Part shown: in pieces, positions 10,120 to 21,060 of the stretch
Numbering within the stretch: position 1 is the stretch's first letter
Layout: every line of letters starts with the position of its first letter
Notes under the pieces: model-generated
The model's database searches: none
What the model saw: the letters and a program-made list of their open reading frames with translations, nothing else
Told to the model about the DNA's origin: nothing
Assembly (NCBI GenBank): GCA_963971575.1
Contig: OZ020613.1
Span: 44,878,239-44,942,238 of the forward strand
DNA: 64,000 bases
Direction: 5' to 3'
From: Liopterus haemorrhoidalis
Lineage: Eukaryota > Arthropoda > Insecta > Coleoptera > Dytiscidae
Translations under genes and position numbers: made by a program

Positions 10120-10998
10120 AGGCTTGCTCACGCAAGAGACGGATCGGGCCGCAGCCAATCGCATCACAAAAATGTTGTAACGCACATTAGGGACAGGCCG
10201 GGTCGCAACGCGACTCATTGCAACACAAGATTTTACTTTTAGTTTCCGACCAACTCCGTTTGCTACTGCTCGTATTTAAAATGGATAGTTCGGATAAAGA
10301 ACTTTATCTATTTCAACTGCTGTTTGAAGAGGAAATAAAACATAGAAGATATAAAAAAAAATAAAACGTAGAATATGGTGCCACGATAATTGCTTGAAAA
10401 GAAAAAGATTTGGAGACTTCCATAAACTTTTTAAAGATTTACTTCTAGACGAGAAAAAAATGTTCCAATATTTTAGGACAGGATTACCTTTGCGACATCT
10501 AGACATTGGACCGAAGACTTCCCCATCTCCATGGGCAAATTCATACCATTACGTTGTAAATTGGATATAACATAATAAAAAAATAACATAATAAATTTGT
10601 ATTGTTAAAACCAGGAGTTGTCTTTCAATCAAACAATGTCACCCACGTGACAATATGATAATTTTTCTCAATTAGTTGAAATTTTGCGAGATGATCTGCA
10701 AAGACAAACCAGCAAATTCCGTTAACCGATTGGATTGATTACCCACCACTTACGTTTGTTGCAGACAGTTGCTTCAATACGTTCGTACAATTCCGCCTTC
10801 CGTCGTATACTGTGGAGTGGTGGGACGAACTGCAGCGGACTAGGTGCAATAATACGCCTGCTAAGCGATCTGTCAATACGCTCCGATGCGTCCCGTCAGC
10901 AATGTGCGCTGTCTCATATAAAATGTATGAAACCGATTCGTGCGAATTTTTGTGTTGCAATGCGATGTGCTGCGATCCGTCCTAATGTGCGCGAGCCT
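10120..10998 (+). mobile_element. PIF/Harbinger-like remnant
   Basis: The termini form an imperfect inverted repeat: AGGCTTGCTCACGCAAGAG at the left, and AGGCTCGCGCACATTAGGA as the reverse complement of the right. The inner blocks also match (GACGGATCG, 'cacaaaaat'). A frame at about 10376-10500 reads WCHDNCLKRKRFGDFHKLF then DEKKMFQYFR, the pattern near the start of PIF/Harbinger transposases (W.H, R..GDFH.L, DE..FFQYFR). An ATG at 10280 (MDSSDKELYLFQLL) probably began the protein, with a stop and frame change between. The catalytic part is missing. A 3-bp target duplication is not clean. Confidence 0.65.
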
Positions 10999-11000
10999 TT

Positions 11001-11350
11001 TGTGTTTAGCACAACCGTATTTAAATACTTATTTCAAATTTTGCCACGTATGTTTGTTAGTTCTAGCATAGTCTGATATATATTGCATACACATATTTAA
11101 AATGTATACAATCATATAGAAATACGTAAATATATTATTTATTTATTTATTTATTTTTTACAATATTATTATGTATTAGATTATTTATGTATTTTTTTGT
11201 TATTTATTAATTTAAGTTGCAAACCCATTTATTTTACCTGGAGATACCAGAGATACCCAGAGAATTTTCGTCAATTCTCCGGGTTCCGGAACAAATTTAA
11301 AAACCTCCGGAAATTAAAAAAATATTACCGAACTTGAAAAGCAAATTGAA
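11001..11350 (+). repeat. Right copy of the direct repeat at 9718
   Basis: Same landmarks as the 9718-10085 copy, immediately after the Harbinger terminus. A small local duplication ('ggagataccagagataccc') distinguishes it. It may be host sequence duplicated together with the element, or the body of a second unknown repeat. Confidence 0.75.
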
Positions 11351-11529
11351 TAATAAAATTAAATTGAATTTGAATTTAATTAAAATTGAATTTTTAATTG
11401 AATTTAAATTTGTCAAGTAACCGTCTTGTTTTGCTAGCACGTTCATTTGTTTTGTAGCACTGTATCGACTTTGAATGGCGAATATTTTTGTGTCCCGTAT
11501 ATTTATAGGGATAAGGATCCATAGAAGTT

Positions 11530-12240
11530 ATATTCAGAGTTAAACTGGAAACAACACATTGATGCAACTGTGATCAAGATTAATATGTTGTGCAAAATCG
11601 TAAATTGTTTCTCACTAAAGTCAGTCAAATTTGGTTTTATTCGTATGTACAGGGTAGCCTTACTTATAGTCGGAATTTTTAATAAATAGAATGATGTTAC
11701 TGATCAGTGAAAGACAAACGACTCAAAATTAGATTGCGCTTGAGACCCTTTAACTGCTTAAAGCTCTACTGTTTTCATATACTAATTAACTATGTATAGT
11801 GTATTTTAATTAACTTCAAATAAGTACGTTTCGTACGTATTATGTAAAAATAATAGGCAATTACTTGTGACGCCATTCTCTTTATATTAAAAAAATGCTA
11901 ATGTATGGTATAGCACTTTGAGGAAACTCTACCGACTGGATTGGACTTTTTAAATTACAAATCATTCGAAATCCTTAGTAGGGTCAACAGAAGAGCTAGC
12001 TGTAACCTTTCCAGAATTAAAAATGCAAAACCTTGTTTGTTTATGTTGCATTTACTTTTATTTATCAAAGAAAATTGTAATTTGTTGCACATATATGGTA
12101 CTTTGCATAAATATAACGGTAGAGGTAGATCTGATATCAGATCTAGAATCAAATATAATGCGTCTAAATTGGCTTACTTATATCGGAGCCATTGTTTTCA
12201 ACAAACTACCAATTACAGTAAAAATGTGAATAATACTTGA
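11530..12240 (+). pseudogene. LINE reverse transcriptase C-terminal fragment
   Basis: Several frames carry pieces of the same non-LTR reverse transcriptase tail: LNWKQHIDATVIKINMLCKI (about 11542-11601), YGIAL with a stop then GNSTDWIGLFKLQIIRN (about 11905), and KPCLFMLHLLLFIKEN with GRGRSDIR (about 12030-12140). The last part continues in a second frame as YIGAIVFNKLPITVK. This layout is typical of Jockey/CR1-type LINEs of arthropods. At least two frame changes and internal stops make it dead. Confidence 0.7.
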
Positions 12241-12799
12241 AGTTTGCATTGTGAATATTTTGTATTAAATTGTAATTAAATATTATATTAAATACTTTTT
12301 GCTAAAACTCCTCATAACAGGACATCTGAATTTCTAGGTGATGATTTAAGACTCCCAGCATAGAAATTACACATGCCTGTTACTGTTTTGTCTTTGTTAA
12401 TTGGAATTTTATGTACCCAAAACTGCAATAAATTTATATTTATATAGTTTTAGTGTGTTACCCGTAACTCCCTAAATCAAGGGTGGGGAACTTTTTTACC
12501 ATGGAAGACCACTTTTCGCTTAGGATATGTGTAACGAAGCCTCATTTCTCCCCAGTTTACTTAGGTACAAAAATTAAAAAATGTAGAAATCAATGATAGT
12601 TTCTCAAATTGTCATTTAAATTATTTATGCAACAACTTATTTAAATTATTTTTATATGTATGTTTTAGAAACATATTGTAACATAATATACCTATTTTAT
12701 AAACCATTTTTAACCAGATAATATATAGTTAAGAAGACGATGAGAATTACACTATATTAAAAGAAGTTTACCATGTCTAACTAACCTCAACAAATTCAT

Positions 12800-13450
12800 A
12801 AGTTCTACATCGCTGGCACCGAACTGAAAGAGCTGAAACGTATCGAAAGGCACAATCGATGACGAAATTGCTGAAAGGATATCTTTAGCTGCCGCAACGT
12901 TTGGAAGATTGAGGATATGTTCTGGAATATCAGAGGTCTACAGTATCACACCAAGATAAAGGTTTACAGGGCGGTGATCCTCACAGTACTCCTGTATAGT
13001 AGCGAATCTTGGTGTCTTTATCGTAGAAACATCAGTGTTGAAAATATTTCATCAGAGATGTTTACGATCTATCCTGAAGATTAAATGGCAGGATTACGTG
13101 CCTGATACCGACATTCTAAAAAAAGCAGGCATGCTGAGCATTGAGGCTATCCTAATCCAGAAACATCTTAAATGGACAGAACATATAATTAGAATGTCAG
13201 ATAACCGTATGCCTAAGCAGGTACTGTATTCAGAACTATCACATGGCAGTAGAAACCCTGGAGCACCGTACAGGAGATATAAAGATTAGTAAAGAGCTCA
13301 CTGTAATCATGTCACCGCTTATATTCATCGTGGGAGAAGATGTGTACTGATCGCACCAGGTGGAAAATCTCAGTGTCTTGTACAGTGAACTAGTTTGAAC
13401 AGCAGAGAATTGTACTAGCTGAGCTTGCTCGTGCTAGACGGAAGGAGAGA
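12800..13450 (+). pseudogene. RTE-like LINE reverse transcriptase 3' fragment
   Basis: Contains DDEIAERISLAAATFGRL (from about 12858), a frame change near 12960, then the best-preserved part at 13035-13289: FHQRCLRSILKIKWQDYVPD, then IEAILIQKHLKWTEHIIRM and NRMPKQVLYSEL. The 'QRCLR.IL.I.W.D' and 'LRW.GH..RM' pattern is a standard C-terminal part of non-LTR retrotransposon polyproteins related to the RTE/BovB type. The residue ARARRKER near 13425-13450 belongs to the same tail. Confidence 0.7.
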
Positions 13451-13645
13451 AAATGCTAGATGAAAAGGCTGTTCGCACATTCGAGAAAGATTGTCTAGAT
13501 TTTCAAAGCACCCATCGTTGTTTGACGGGGTTGAATATACTTTTTTTTTATCCAGTTTATCCAACACATTACTGCCGAGCTGTTTCAGTTTCCTACATAC
13601 ATAAACACAAAACAAGACATACAAATATAATTAAATTCCTTCTAG

Positions 13646-14125
13646 ATGTCAGATTACAATACATCTAAAAGTTATTTCCATCTCGATACTCGACTAACCT
13701 GGAGTGCTCATGTTAACGCTAAACTGCAACTTGCATATAGAAGACTACAACAGCTCTATCCATTGCTAAACCGAAAATCTAGTCTCCTAGCGACATGTGC
13801 GGTCCTACTGTATAAATCACTCCTGAGACCCCTAGTGACATACGCATGTGAAGTGTGGGGTAACACATCAAAAACAAACATACAGAAAATCTAGGTATTT
13901 CCAAATAAACTGTTGAGAATTGCAGTGAACACCCCCTGGTTCATCCGTAATGAACAATTGCATAGTGAATTATTAGTACCACCCCTCACTACATTCATTA
14001 AACATCTAACCTGACGATATCTAGAAAACGCTAAAAACAGTGACACTGCGCTCATCAATTATATAGGCAAAAAAAAGAATACACAGCAGACTTAAAAGAC
14101 TCTTCCCGCAAGATATTTATAATAG
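13646..14125 (+). pseudogene. Jockey-like LINE 3' fragment
   Basis: The frame from about 13646 gives HLDTRLTWSAHVNAKLQLAY, LLYKSLLRPLVTYACEVWGN, then a stop at 13892-13894. Reading on past it, NKLLRIAVNTPWFIRNEQLH and LLVPPLTTFIKHLT follow. This is the thumb region after the reverse transcriptase palm of Jockey-clade elements. The 5' part is absent, as is common for LINE insertions. Confidence 0.8.
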
Positions 14126-14296
14126 TGATTAATTATTAATTGAATTATATTGTATATAATGCTATAAAAATGGAAAGATTATTTACTAGGAAAGTTATGT
14201 AATCTCTATAGCTAGGTAATTCAATTATGTACCTATATGTAAAACCATCACAACTGTGAATACCAAATAATATTTGTTGAACCAGTAATAAACTTA

Positions 14297-14345
<49 letters not shown>
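14297..14345. repeat. (TA)n microsatellite
   Basis: An almost perfect run of TA dinucleotides immediately left of the fold-back element. A shorter run (15841-15871) borders its right side. Confidence 0.9.
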
Positions 14346-14348
<3 letters not shown>

Positions 14349-15840
14349 TCATTCTTTTTCATCGAGAGACCCCATGCTGTCCAAAAATATATTAGTCTAT
14401 GAAAGGACTACCAGGGCTCATTCGATGCTTATTGTAGTCTAGTTTCGAAATCCGAGTGGCTCTTTTACGGAAACATCGTAACTTATCAAATATGGCCACC
14501 AATCCCACGTGACCCTACCTTTTCTTCGATAAATCGATTATAAAGTCAACACAATCGAGTCAATTTGGGTGTCAAACCCCTGAAAATGTTACTTAAAGGT
14601 AGTTGAGGCGGATGTTAATGAATCCAGGGTCAAATTTAGAAAATTCAATATGGCGGATGCAATATGGCGGCCGAAACCACGTGCCAAGTGAAGATTTTTT
14701 AAAAAATGATTTGATTTCAATATAATATAATGCCTGGGGGTTTATGGGGTCACTGATGATGAATTCAGGGTGCAATTCAGAAAATTAAATATGGCGGATC
14801 CAATAAAGCGGTTTCAATATGGCGGCCAAAACCACTTGATGAAAAGAGATTTTCAAAAAAATCACTTGATTTTGTCCTTATTTAATACCTGGAGGTTTAT
14901 GGGGTTTCTGATGATAAATCCAGGGTTCATGTGAGAAAATTCAATATGGCGGCCAAAATCACTTGACAACCGGAGATTTTTAAAAAATCACTTGACTTCA
15001 AACTAATTTGATACCTAAGGGTTTATGAGATCGTTCATGATAAGTCCAGGATCGAACCCTGTATTTTCTCAAAGTTTTTTCAGAAATCTTCCCTTATTAA
15101 GTTAAATAGAGTCGATACAGAAAAATTAAATTAAACAATCCACCTAAATACAACTAGAATTTCTGTGTCCGTAACACTGTTTCTAAATCTAACATCAAAT
15201 TTTTTTATAATTTTTATTTTTTTTAATTTTTTTTTTTTTTTTTGAATTTTCTCACATGAACCCTGGATTTATCATCAGAAACCCCATAAACCTCCAGGTA
15301 TTAAATAAGGACAAAATCAAGTGATTTTTTGAAAATCTCTTTTCATCAAGTGGTTTTGGCCGCCATATTGAAACCGCTTTATTGGATCCGCCATATTTAA
15401 TTTTCTGAATTGCACCCTGAATTCATCATCAGTGACCCCATAAACCCCCAGGCATTATATTATATTAAAATCAAATCATTTTTTAAAAAATCTTCACTTG
15501 GCACGTGGTTTCGGCCGCCATATTGCATCCGCCATATTGAATTTTCTAAATTTGACCCTGGATTCATTAACATCCGCCTCAACTACCTTTAAGTAACATT
15601 TTCAGGGGTTTGACACCCAAATTGACTCGATTGTGTTGACTTTATAATCGATTTATCGAAGAAAAGGTAGAGGTCACGTGGGATTGGTGGCCATATTTGA
15701 TAAGTTACGATGTTTCCGTAAAAGAGCCACTCGGATTTCGAAACTAGACTACAATAAGCATCGAATGAGCCCTGGTAGATCTTTCATAGACTAATATATT
15801 TTTGGACAGCATGGGATCTCTCGATGAAAAAGAATGACTC

Positions 15841-15846
<6 letters not shown>
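14341..15846. mobile_element. 1.5-kb fold-back element
   Basis: Two arms of about 600 bp (14341-14944 and 15242-15846) are near-perfect reverse complements around a 297-bp loop. Each arm contains degenerate direct subrepeats that include AATATGGCGGCC, a CAC(G/T)TG site, 'gggtttatggggt' and 'tgatgataaatccaggg'; GGCGGCC units start near 14663, 14816 and 14944. The two 60-codon frames on opposite strands (14593-14775, 15410-15592) are the same arm sequence and are not genes. The element lies in a TA microsatellite, which suggests a TA target preference. I see no transposase. Confidence 0.88.
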
Positions 15847-15872
<26 letters not shown>

Positions 15873-16850
15873 AAGTTATTGTTTATTAGGTTAGTTTCGA
15901 TTTTGCCACCTTGGCGCTGTAATTTTAAAAGGGGTTACCTATAGTCGGTCAATTTCAACTGCTCGAACACTAAAATAAGTGTGCGCATGCTCTGACAGTG
16001 AGAGCTTGTTGCTCAAATAAAGCTACTATCAGTCACAAACGCAGCGTAATTTTAGTTTATTTACAGCTTATTCACAATTGTGACGGACTAAGTTAGTCCT
16101 ACAAACTGCGGAAGTGGCTGAAACAAAATATCGTTGAAAATTATTCTACAAATAGGTCAAGATTCCTAAAAGCTCACTGGTGATATTCCAACAGTCTCTA
16201 TAAGTATTTTATCCAGCTTTATCAGTGAAACTATTGGTACGTTTATAAGCTTATATAAAAGCTGTGTTTTCAGCCGCAAACGTCCCAACAATTTCAATGT
16301 GCCAAAGTGCTGATCACTACCGTACTGTTACCAAAACTAGGTAAAATGCTTTTTAAATATATTTGAAATGCAAAATATTGAACTAAAAGTATTTAAAATA
16401 CTAAAAGTAAAACTCTTTTATTAAGTAAGAAAAAAATAACGTGATTAAATAAAATTGTCACAGTACCACAGAATACACAGTAGTTTCACTCGACCGTTTT
16501 TCTGTACCAGATTTTTCATGCGCATGTGTTAATCCTGGTTAGGACGCGCTGTTTTGCGAAAAGAATAAATTAAAAAATATTAAATATTATTTTATATTTA
16601 AGTAATTTTCCTACTTTCATTAGTTTTTGTATAATATTTTTAGTCATAAAATGCAAAATTCTTTTGTTAGTTGTCATATAAAGCTTATTCGTCCGTATCC
16701 ATACGCGTAATAGTCTGCATCGTTCTTTAGAATTTTGGTTAGGACGAGGTAGCTCGAGGTCACGAAAATGTGGTACGCCAATATCAAAGCTTCCGACACG
16801 AGTCGGCTTACTGATTCTACTGTGACGGTACGCAATAACCTTTAACGTAG
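15847..16850. other. Intergenic stretch, nothing recognised
   Basis: After the TA run, this is AT-rich sequence without a supportable exon or element end. It precedes the orphan copy of the zinc-finger family's upstream motif at 16865, so it could be the remains of a promoter region. Confidence 0.4.
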
Positions 16851-16864
16851 GAGTACTTTAATCG

Positions 16865-16905
16865 CCACGGACTGGTACAGAGAAAATATAAATATGCCAA
16901 GTGGA
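16865..16905 (+). promoter_or_regulatory. Orphan copy of the Znf-family upstream motif
   Basis: CACGGACTGGTA (16866-16877) followed by a GAAAATATAAATAT stretch matches the segments upstream of ZnfB exon 1 (42241) and ZnfD exon 1 (61723). No ZAD exon follows here: the 3.2-kb repeat begins at 16908, so the gene it once served has been lost or displaced. Confidence 0.5.
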
Positions 16906-16907
16906 AG

Positions 16908-18190
16908 GCTTAGGTCAAGAGTACGACAAAAAAAAAAAATTAAGTTGGGAACACTGTAATTTTTGCCAACTGTAATGAGAAGTTACTAGAAGTTATCCCT
17001 ATTACACGATAACAATGATGAAATTATTGATTTTATTATAATTTTAGTTCCATAAAATTCCAATATAGTACTCTTATAACACATATAATATCATTCTATT
17101 TCCTATAGTAGTACTACTATATTTTTAACGATTACCTTCAAATAATAAATTTTAGTTCTACAGATTTTGCCTCTACAATGTTACCACTAGATAAAAGTGA
17201 AATGTTTTTCCACTTTTTTTTGTAATATTGTCGTAATGCACGCAAAATAGCGCGCAATACAAATTTAAAACTGTTTTTATTATACACTAATTTATAATTA
17301 AATACTTTAATTGAACATATAAGTAAGAACATATTGATCTATGAAATACGTTTCTATTATTGTAAAGCGAATAATACTTAGAATTTGAGAGAAAACAAAT
17401 ATATAAATTATTAATATAGTTTAAGAAAAACATTAAACTGAAGGAGATCAAAAGTGTAGGCCAAGAATAAATACGCCAATAATAATTCGAAATAAATATC
17501 TCGAATATTAAAGACATTTAATTAAAAAAACGCCTTACATAATAACTGATATTTTTAAATCTGATATATCAGTAGAATATAATTTTACGTACGAAAACCT
17601 GGTCTACAAGATATGCATGGAAATTTAGAACATTTAACTCTTTAACTGATTTATTTTTATACATTTTGGCAATGAATTTGTAATCAGTGATTCTTAAACT
17701 CTGGTCCGTGGGTATAGGCCTTTAAGTGATTAAATTTGTTTTATATTGGAACTAGAAACTGTACAACTGCGGATTGGATGTACCTGAATGATATTAATTA
17801 TAAAAAGGAAATTAGGAAATATGTAAAACCATTATATTTAAAATAACATACATACAGCGACTTGAAAAAGAGGATAGTGAGATAACTATAGTCTCCATAT
17901 AAATTATGTTTAACCAGAACTGTAAAATAATGATTATTTTTGTAATCAACTATTTGTGGAAAACCATTACTCATATAACCGCAATCAGAAATTTGATTGA
18001 AATTACCTAACTAAACAGAATACAAAATTCTTGATACGATTAGAAATATTCAAAAAGTAATCAGATCTTTACAAAACTATGTTAAAATTTGGAATTTTTC
18101 ATATTCTCAAAATATTTAGGTCTACGGCCAACATCGCTCTTAATTTTCGCTTCCCTTGAAATAAAATATTCATAAATTATAATCAATACA
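16908..18190 (-). repeat. Repeat unit R, copy 1 (tail half, inverted)
   Basis: The reverse complement of the right half of the R unit, from its terminal 'ttgacccaagcc' side (here 'aggcttaggtcaagag') inward to 'ttattctat...aatcaatacac'. It faces copy 2 head-on, giving inverted arms 16908-18190 and about 19445-21060 around a 1.25-kb centre. It includes the 76-codon frame MSLIFEIFISNYYW in reverse (17287-17517). No transposase or polymerase motif is seen. Confidence 0.85.
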
Positions 18191-18553
18191 CTTTTTATAT
18201 TTTTATTGATATAAGATGGTCAAATGTGATAAAAAATGAGGAACAAAGAAACACTGTCCGATGTAACACTATAAGGCCTGGACTATAATATCAGAACTAG
18301 AAAATACGTGCTGGGCACAGTGAAAAAGGTTTTCTTGCTGCGACTTACAATATTTGTAGTGCTACTGCGACCGGATTCAAATGGAAAGACATAAGAAAAG
18401 TTTTAGTTAACTAAATTAATTTTAATAATTAAATAATAAATGACAGTGCAATAAACTAGTGAAAAAGATACAGGTCTGGTGATCCTGCTATCCAAACAGC
18501 ATTCTTTTTATATATAAATATGCATACCCAAAGTGTATCTTGGCCAAATCACT

Positions 18554-18878
18554 AGGCGTTTACGAAAACTCTACCGATGGATATGGTACATTGCCCAATC
18601 TTTACTGTACCCCACTGAACATAAACTTATGTGCTGCCTCTATACAGAAGGCTTAAATAATCCTTAAAAAGGTTAGGTTAGGCTAGGCTTTAGCCAGAAT
18701 ACTAGTTATGTTAGAATAGTTTAGCTAGAATAAGGTTATATTGAGTGGGGTATAGTAAATCTTCCCCAGTAAATCTATCGGTCGGTAAACAGCTACATGC
18801 TTATACACGTTCACCGAACTTGTTTTCGAACGCAGTTGATGTTCCCGGTATCTGCCGGTAGAGTTTTCATAAACGCCT
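18554..18878. repeat. MITE-like insertion carried inside unit R
   Basis: About 325 bp with inverted ends AGGCGTTTACGAAAACTCTA and its complement, plus inner inverted blocks (TTTACTGTACCCCACTGAACAT against 'tgagtggggtatagtaaa'). It sits at the same place in every R unit that retains this part (22578-22902, 36102-36427 and 40040-40364), so it inserted before the unit multiplied. Confidence 0.6.
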
Positions 18879-19905
18879 TATTGCAATTCTAAGCTTACCT
18901 TAATTTGGCAGGTTAACGGCGTATTTTTATTTTAAATTATTAAATAAACATTGTCATGACATGCCGTCACAAAAATTCGCATACCAATGTGTTAAACTAT
19001 ATATATTGTAATAAATACTTAAATTTATGCAGTGACGATATTCAACCGGTACGAGCATATCAGTTCTTAAAATATTAAAATACTTCCATACTGGTTGTTA
19101 AAATGAATAGTAGGATACCAGGTACAGAAAAAGATTTCACTTAGTTTCTACTTTTGGCAAATGACTACATCAACAATTTTTAAAAATCAACAAATTGTAT
19201 GATAATTATTAAAATAATTAGGGCTACAACTACAGATAATTTCATTTTTTTTCGTCAGATTTTTTAGTGTTTTATTTATTTATTTATTTTTTTTATCTAA
19301 CTGGTTTATTATTTTGAATATATGCCCTGAATATACCTACGATAAATGTTTTCAAATAATAAACCTGTATGTTAAATATATTTTTATTTACATTGAAATA
19401 TTTTGTGAAGATTAATGTAAGAAAAAGTTTTTTTAGAATAATATAGTGTATTGATTATTATTTATGAATGTTTTATTTCAAGGGAAGCGAAAATTAAGAG
19501 CGATGTTGGCCGTAGACCTAAATATTTTGAGAATATGAAAAATTCCAAATTTTAACATAGTTTTGTAAAGATTTGATTACTTTTTGAATATTTCTAATCG
19601 TATCAAGAATTTTGTATTCTGTTTAGTTAGATAATTTCAATCAAATTTCTGATTGCGGTTATATGAGTAATGGTTTTCCACAAATAGTTGATTACAAAAA
19701 TAATCATTATTTTACAGTTCTGGTTAAATATAATTTATATGGAGACTATAGTTGTCTCACTATCCTCTTTTTCAAGTCGCTGTATGTATGTTATTTTAAA
19801 TATAATGGATTTACATATTTCCTAATTTCCTTTTTATAATTAATATCATAATGTATTCAGGTACATACATCCAATCCGCAGTTGTACAGTTTCTAGTTCC
19901 AATAT

Positions 19906-20447
19906 TCTTAATTTCTTTGTTAATAAGGAGTCGGTAGATAATTTTATGAATATGCTTTCTCATAATCATAATCAATATATTGTTAAAGTCAAGAAATTTT
20001 TGCATGGTGTTTCGGAAGACTGCCTCAAAGAAATCCTACAAGGAAACGGTTATTACATGTGAAATATCCTAATACGAGTATGTAAGCTCTGGAAAAAAGT
20101 GCTGAGAGATGAATATTCTGAGCAATAAATAGTAAACGCAATAATGTCTTTTTACCTAATAGTTTTGTAATTTAAATGAAAACAAATATTTATGTTCCTA
20201 TATTTATTAATACTTTTTTTTTCCCCGTCTATATTATTATTTTATTTTTTTCTCAAGGTTTCACAAGGAGCAACAAGATTGTCTGTCTTAGCTTTTTGTG
20301 ATTTCTCGCGACTGTTTGTTTTGTATTATTATTGTATTTTTTTTTAATTAATTTTTTAATGTGCATATCGTGGCATTATATATTTATGTCACTGTATGTA
20401 TATGTACAATTATTTTGTGAATAAATATAAACATAAACATAAACATA
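19906..20447 (+). mobile_element. 5'-truncated LINE insertion within repeat copy 2
   Basis: This 542-bp block is absent from the same place in copies 3 and 4. It is flanked by AATAT on both sides (19901-19905 and 20448-20452) and ends in an (ATAAAC)n tail. The start carries a short frame (VDNFMNMLSHNHNQYIVKVK) that looks like the end of a retrotransposon protein, then an untranslated tail. The layout is that of a truncated target-primed insertion. Confidence 0.7.
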
Positions 20448-21060
20448 AATATAAAACCAATTTAATCACTAAAAGGCCTTTACCCGCGGACCAGAGTTTA
20501 AGAATCACTGATTACAAATTCATTGCCAAAATGTATAAAAATAAATCAGTTAAAGAGTTAAATGTTCTAAATTTCCATGCATATCTTGTAGACCAGGTTT
20601 TCGTAGGTAAAATTATATTCTACTGATATATCAGATTTAAAAATATCAGTTATTTTGTAAGGCGTTTTTTTAATTAAATGTCTTTAATATTCGATATATT
20701 TATTTCGAATTATTATTGGCGTATTTATTCTTGGCCTCTAACACTTTTGATCTCCTTCAGTTTAATGTTTTTCTTAAACTATATTAATAATCTATATATT
20801 TGTTTTCTCTCAAATTCTAAGTATTATTCGCTTTACAATAATAGAAACGTATTTCATAGATCAATATGTTCTTACTTATATGTTCAATTAAAGTATTTAA
20901 TTATAAATTAGTGTATAACAAAAACAGATTTTAATTTGTAGTGCGCGCTATTTTGCGTGCATTACGACAATATTACAAAAAAAAGTGGAAAAACATTTCA
21001 CTTTTATCTAGTGGTAACATTGTAGAGGCAAAATCTGTAGAACTAAAATTTATTATTTGA

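Larger units (their letters stand above)
18206..21060 (+). repeat. Repeat unit R, copy 2 (head-truncated)
   Basis: Starts at 'gatataagatggtc', about 0.55 kb into the unit compared with copy 3, and ends at 'aaatttattatttga', without the last 0.23 kb. It contains the internal MITE-like insertion (18554-18878), a 0.54-kb LINE insertion (19906-20447) and the 77-codon frame at 20678-20911. Its end runs directly into the head of copy 3, so copies 2 and 3 are in tandem. Confidence 0.85.

Noticed and set aside
14593..15592. Two identical 60-codon frames on opposite strands
   Set aside because: They are the same arm of the fold-back element read twice; nothing suggests a protein.
18690..18720. TTAGG-like repeats ('ggttaggttaggctaggc') as an insect telomere tract
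   Set aside because: Only two or three units occur at the same internal place in each R copy; it is part of the internal MITE, not a telomere array.
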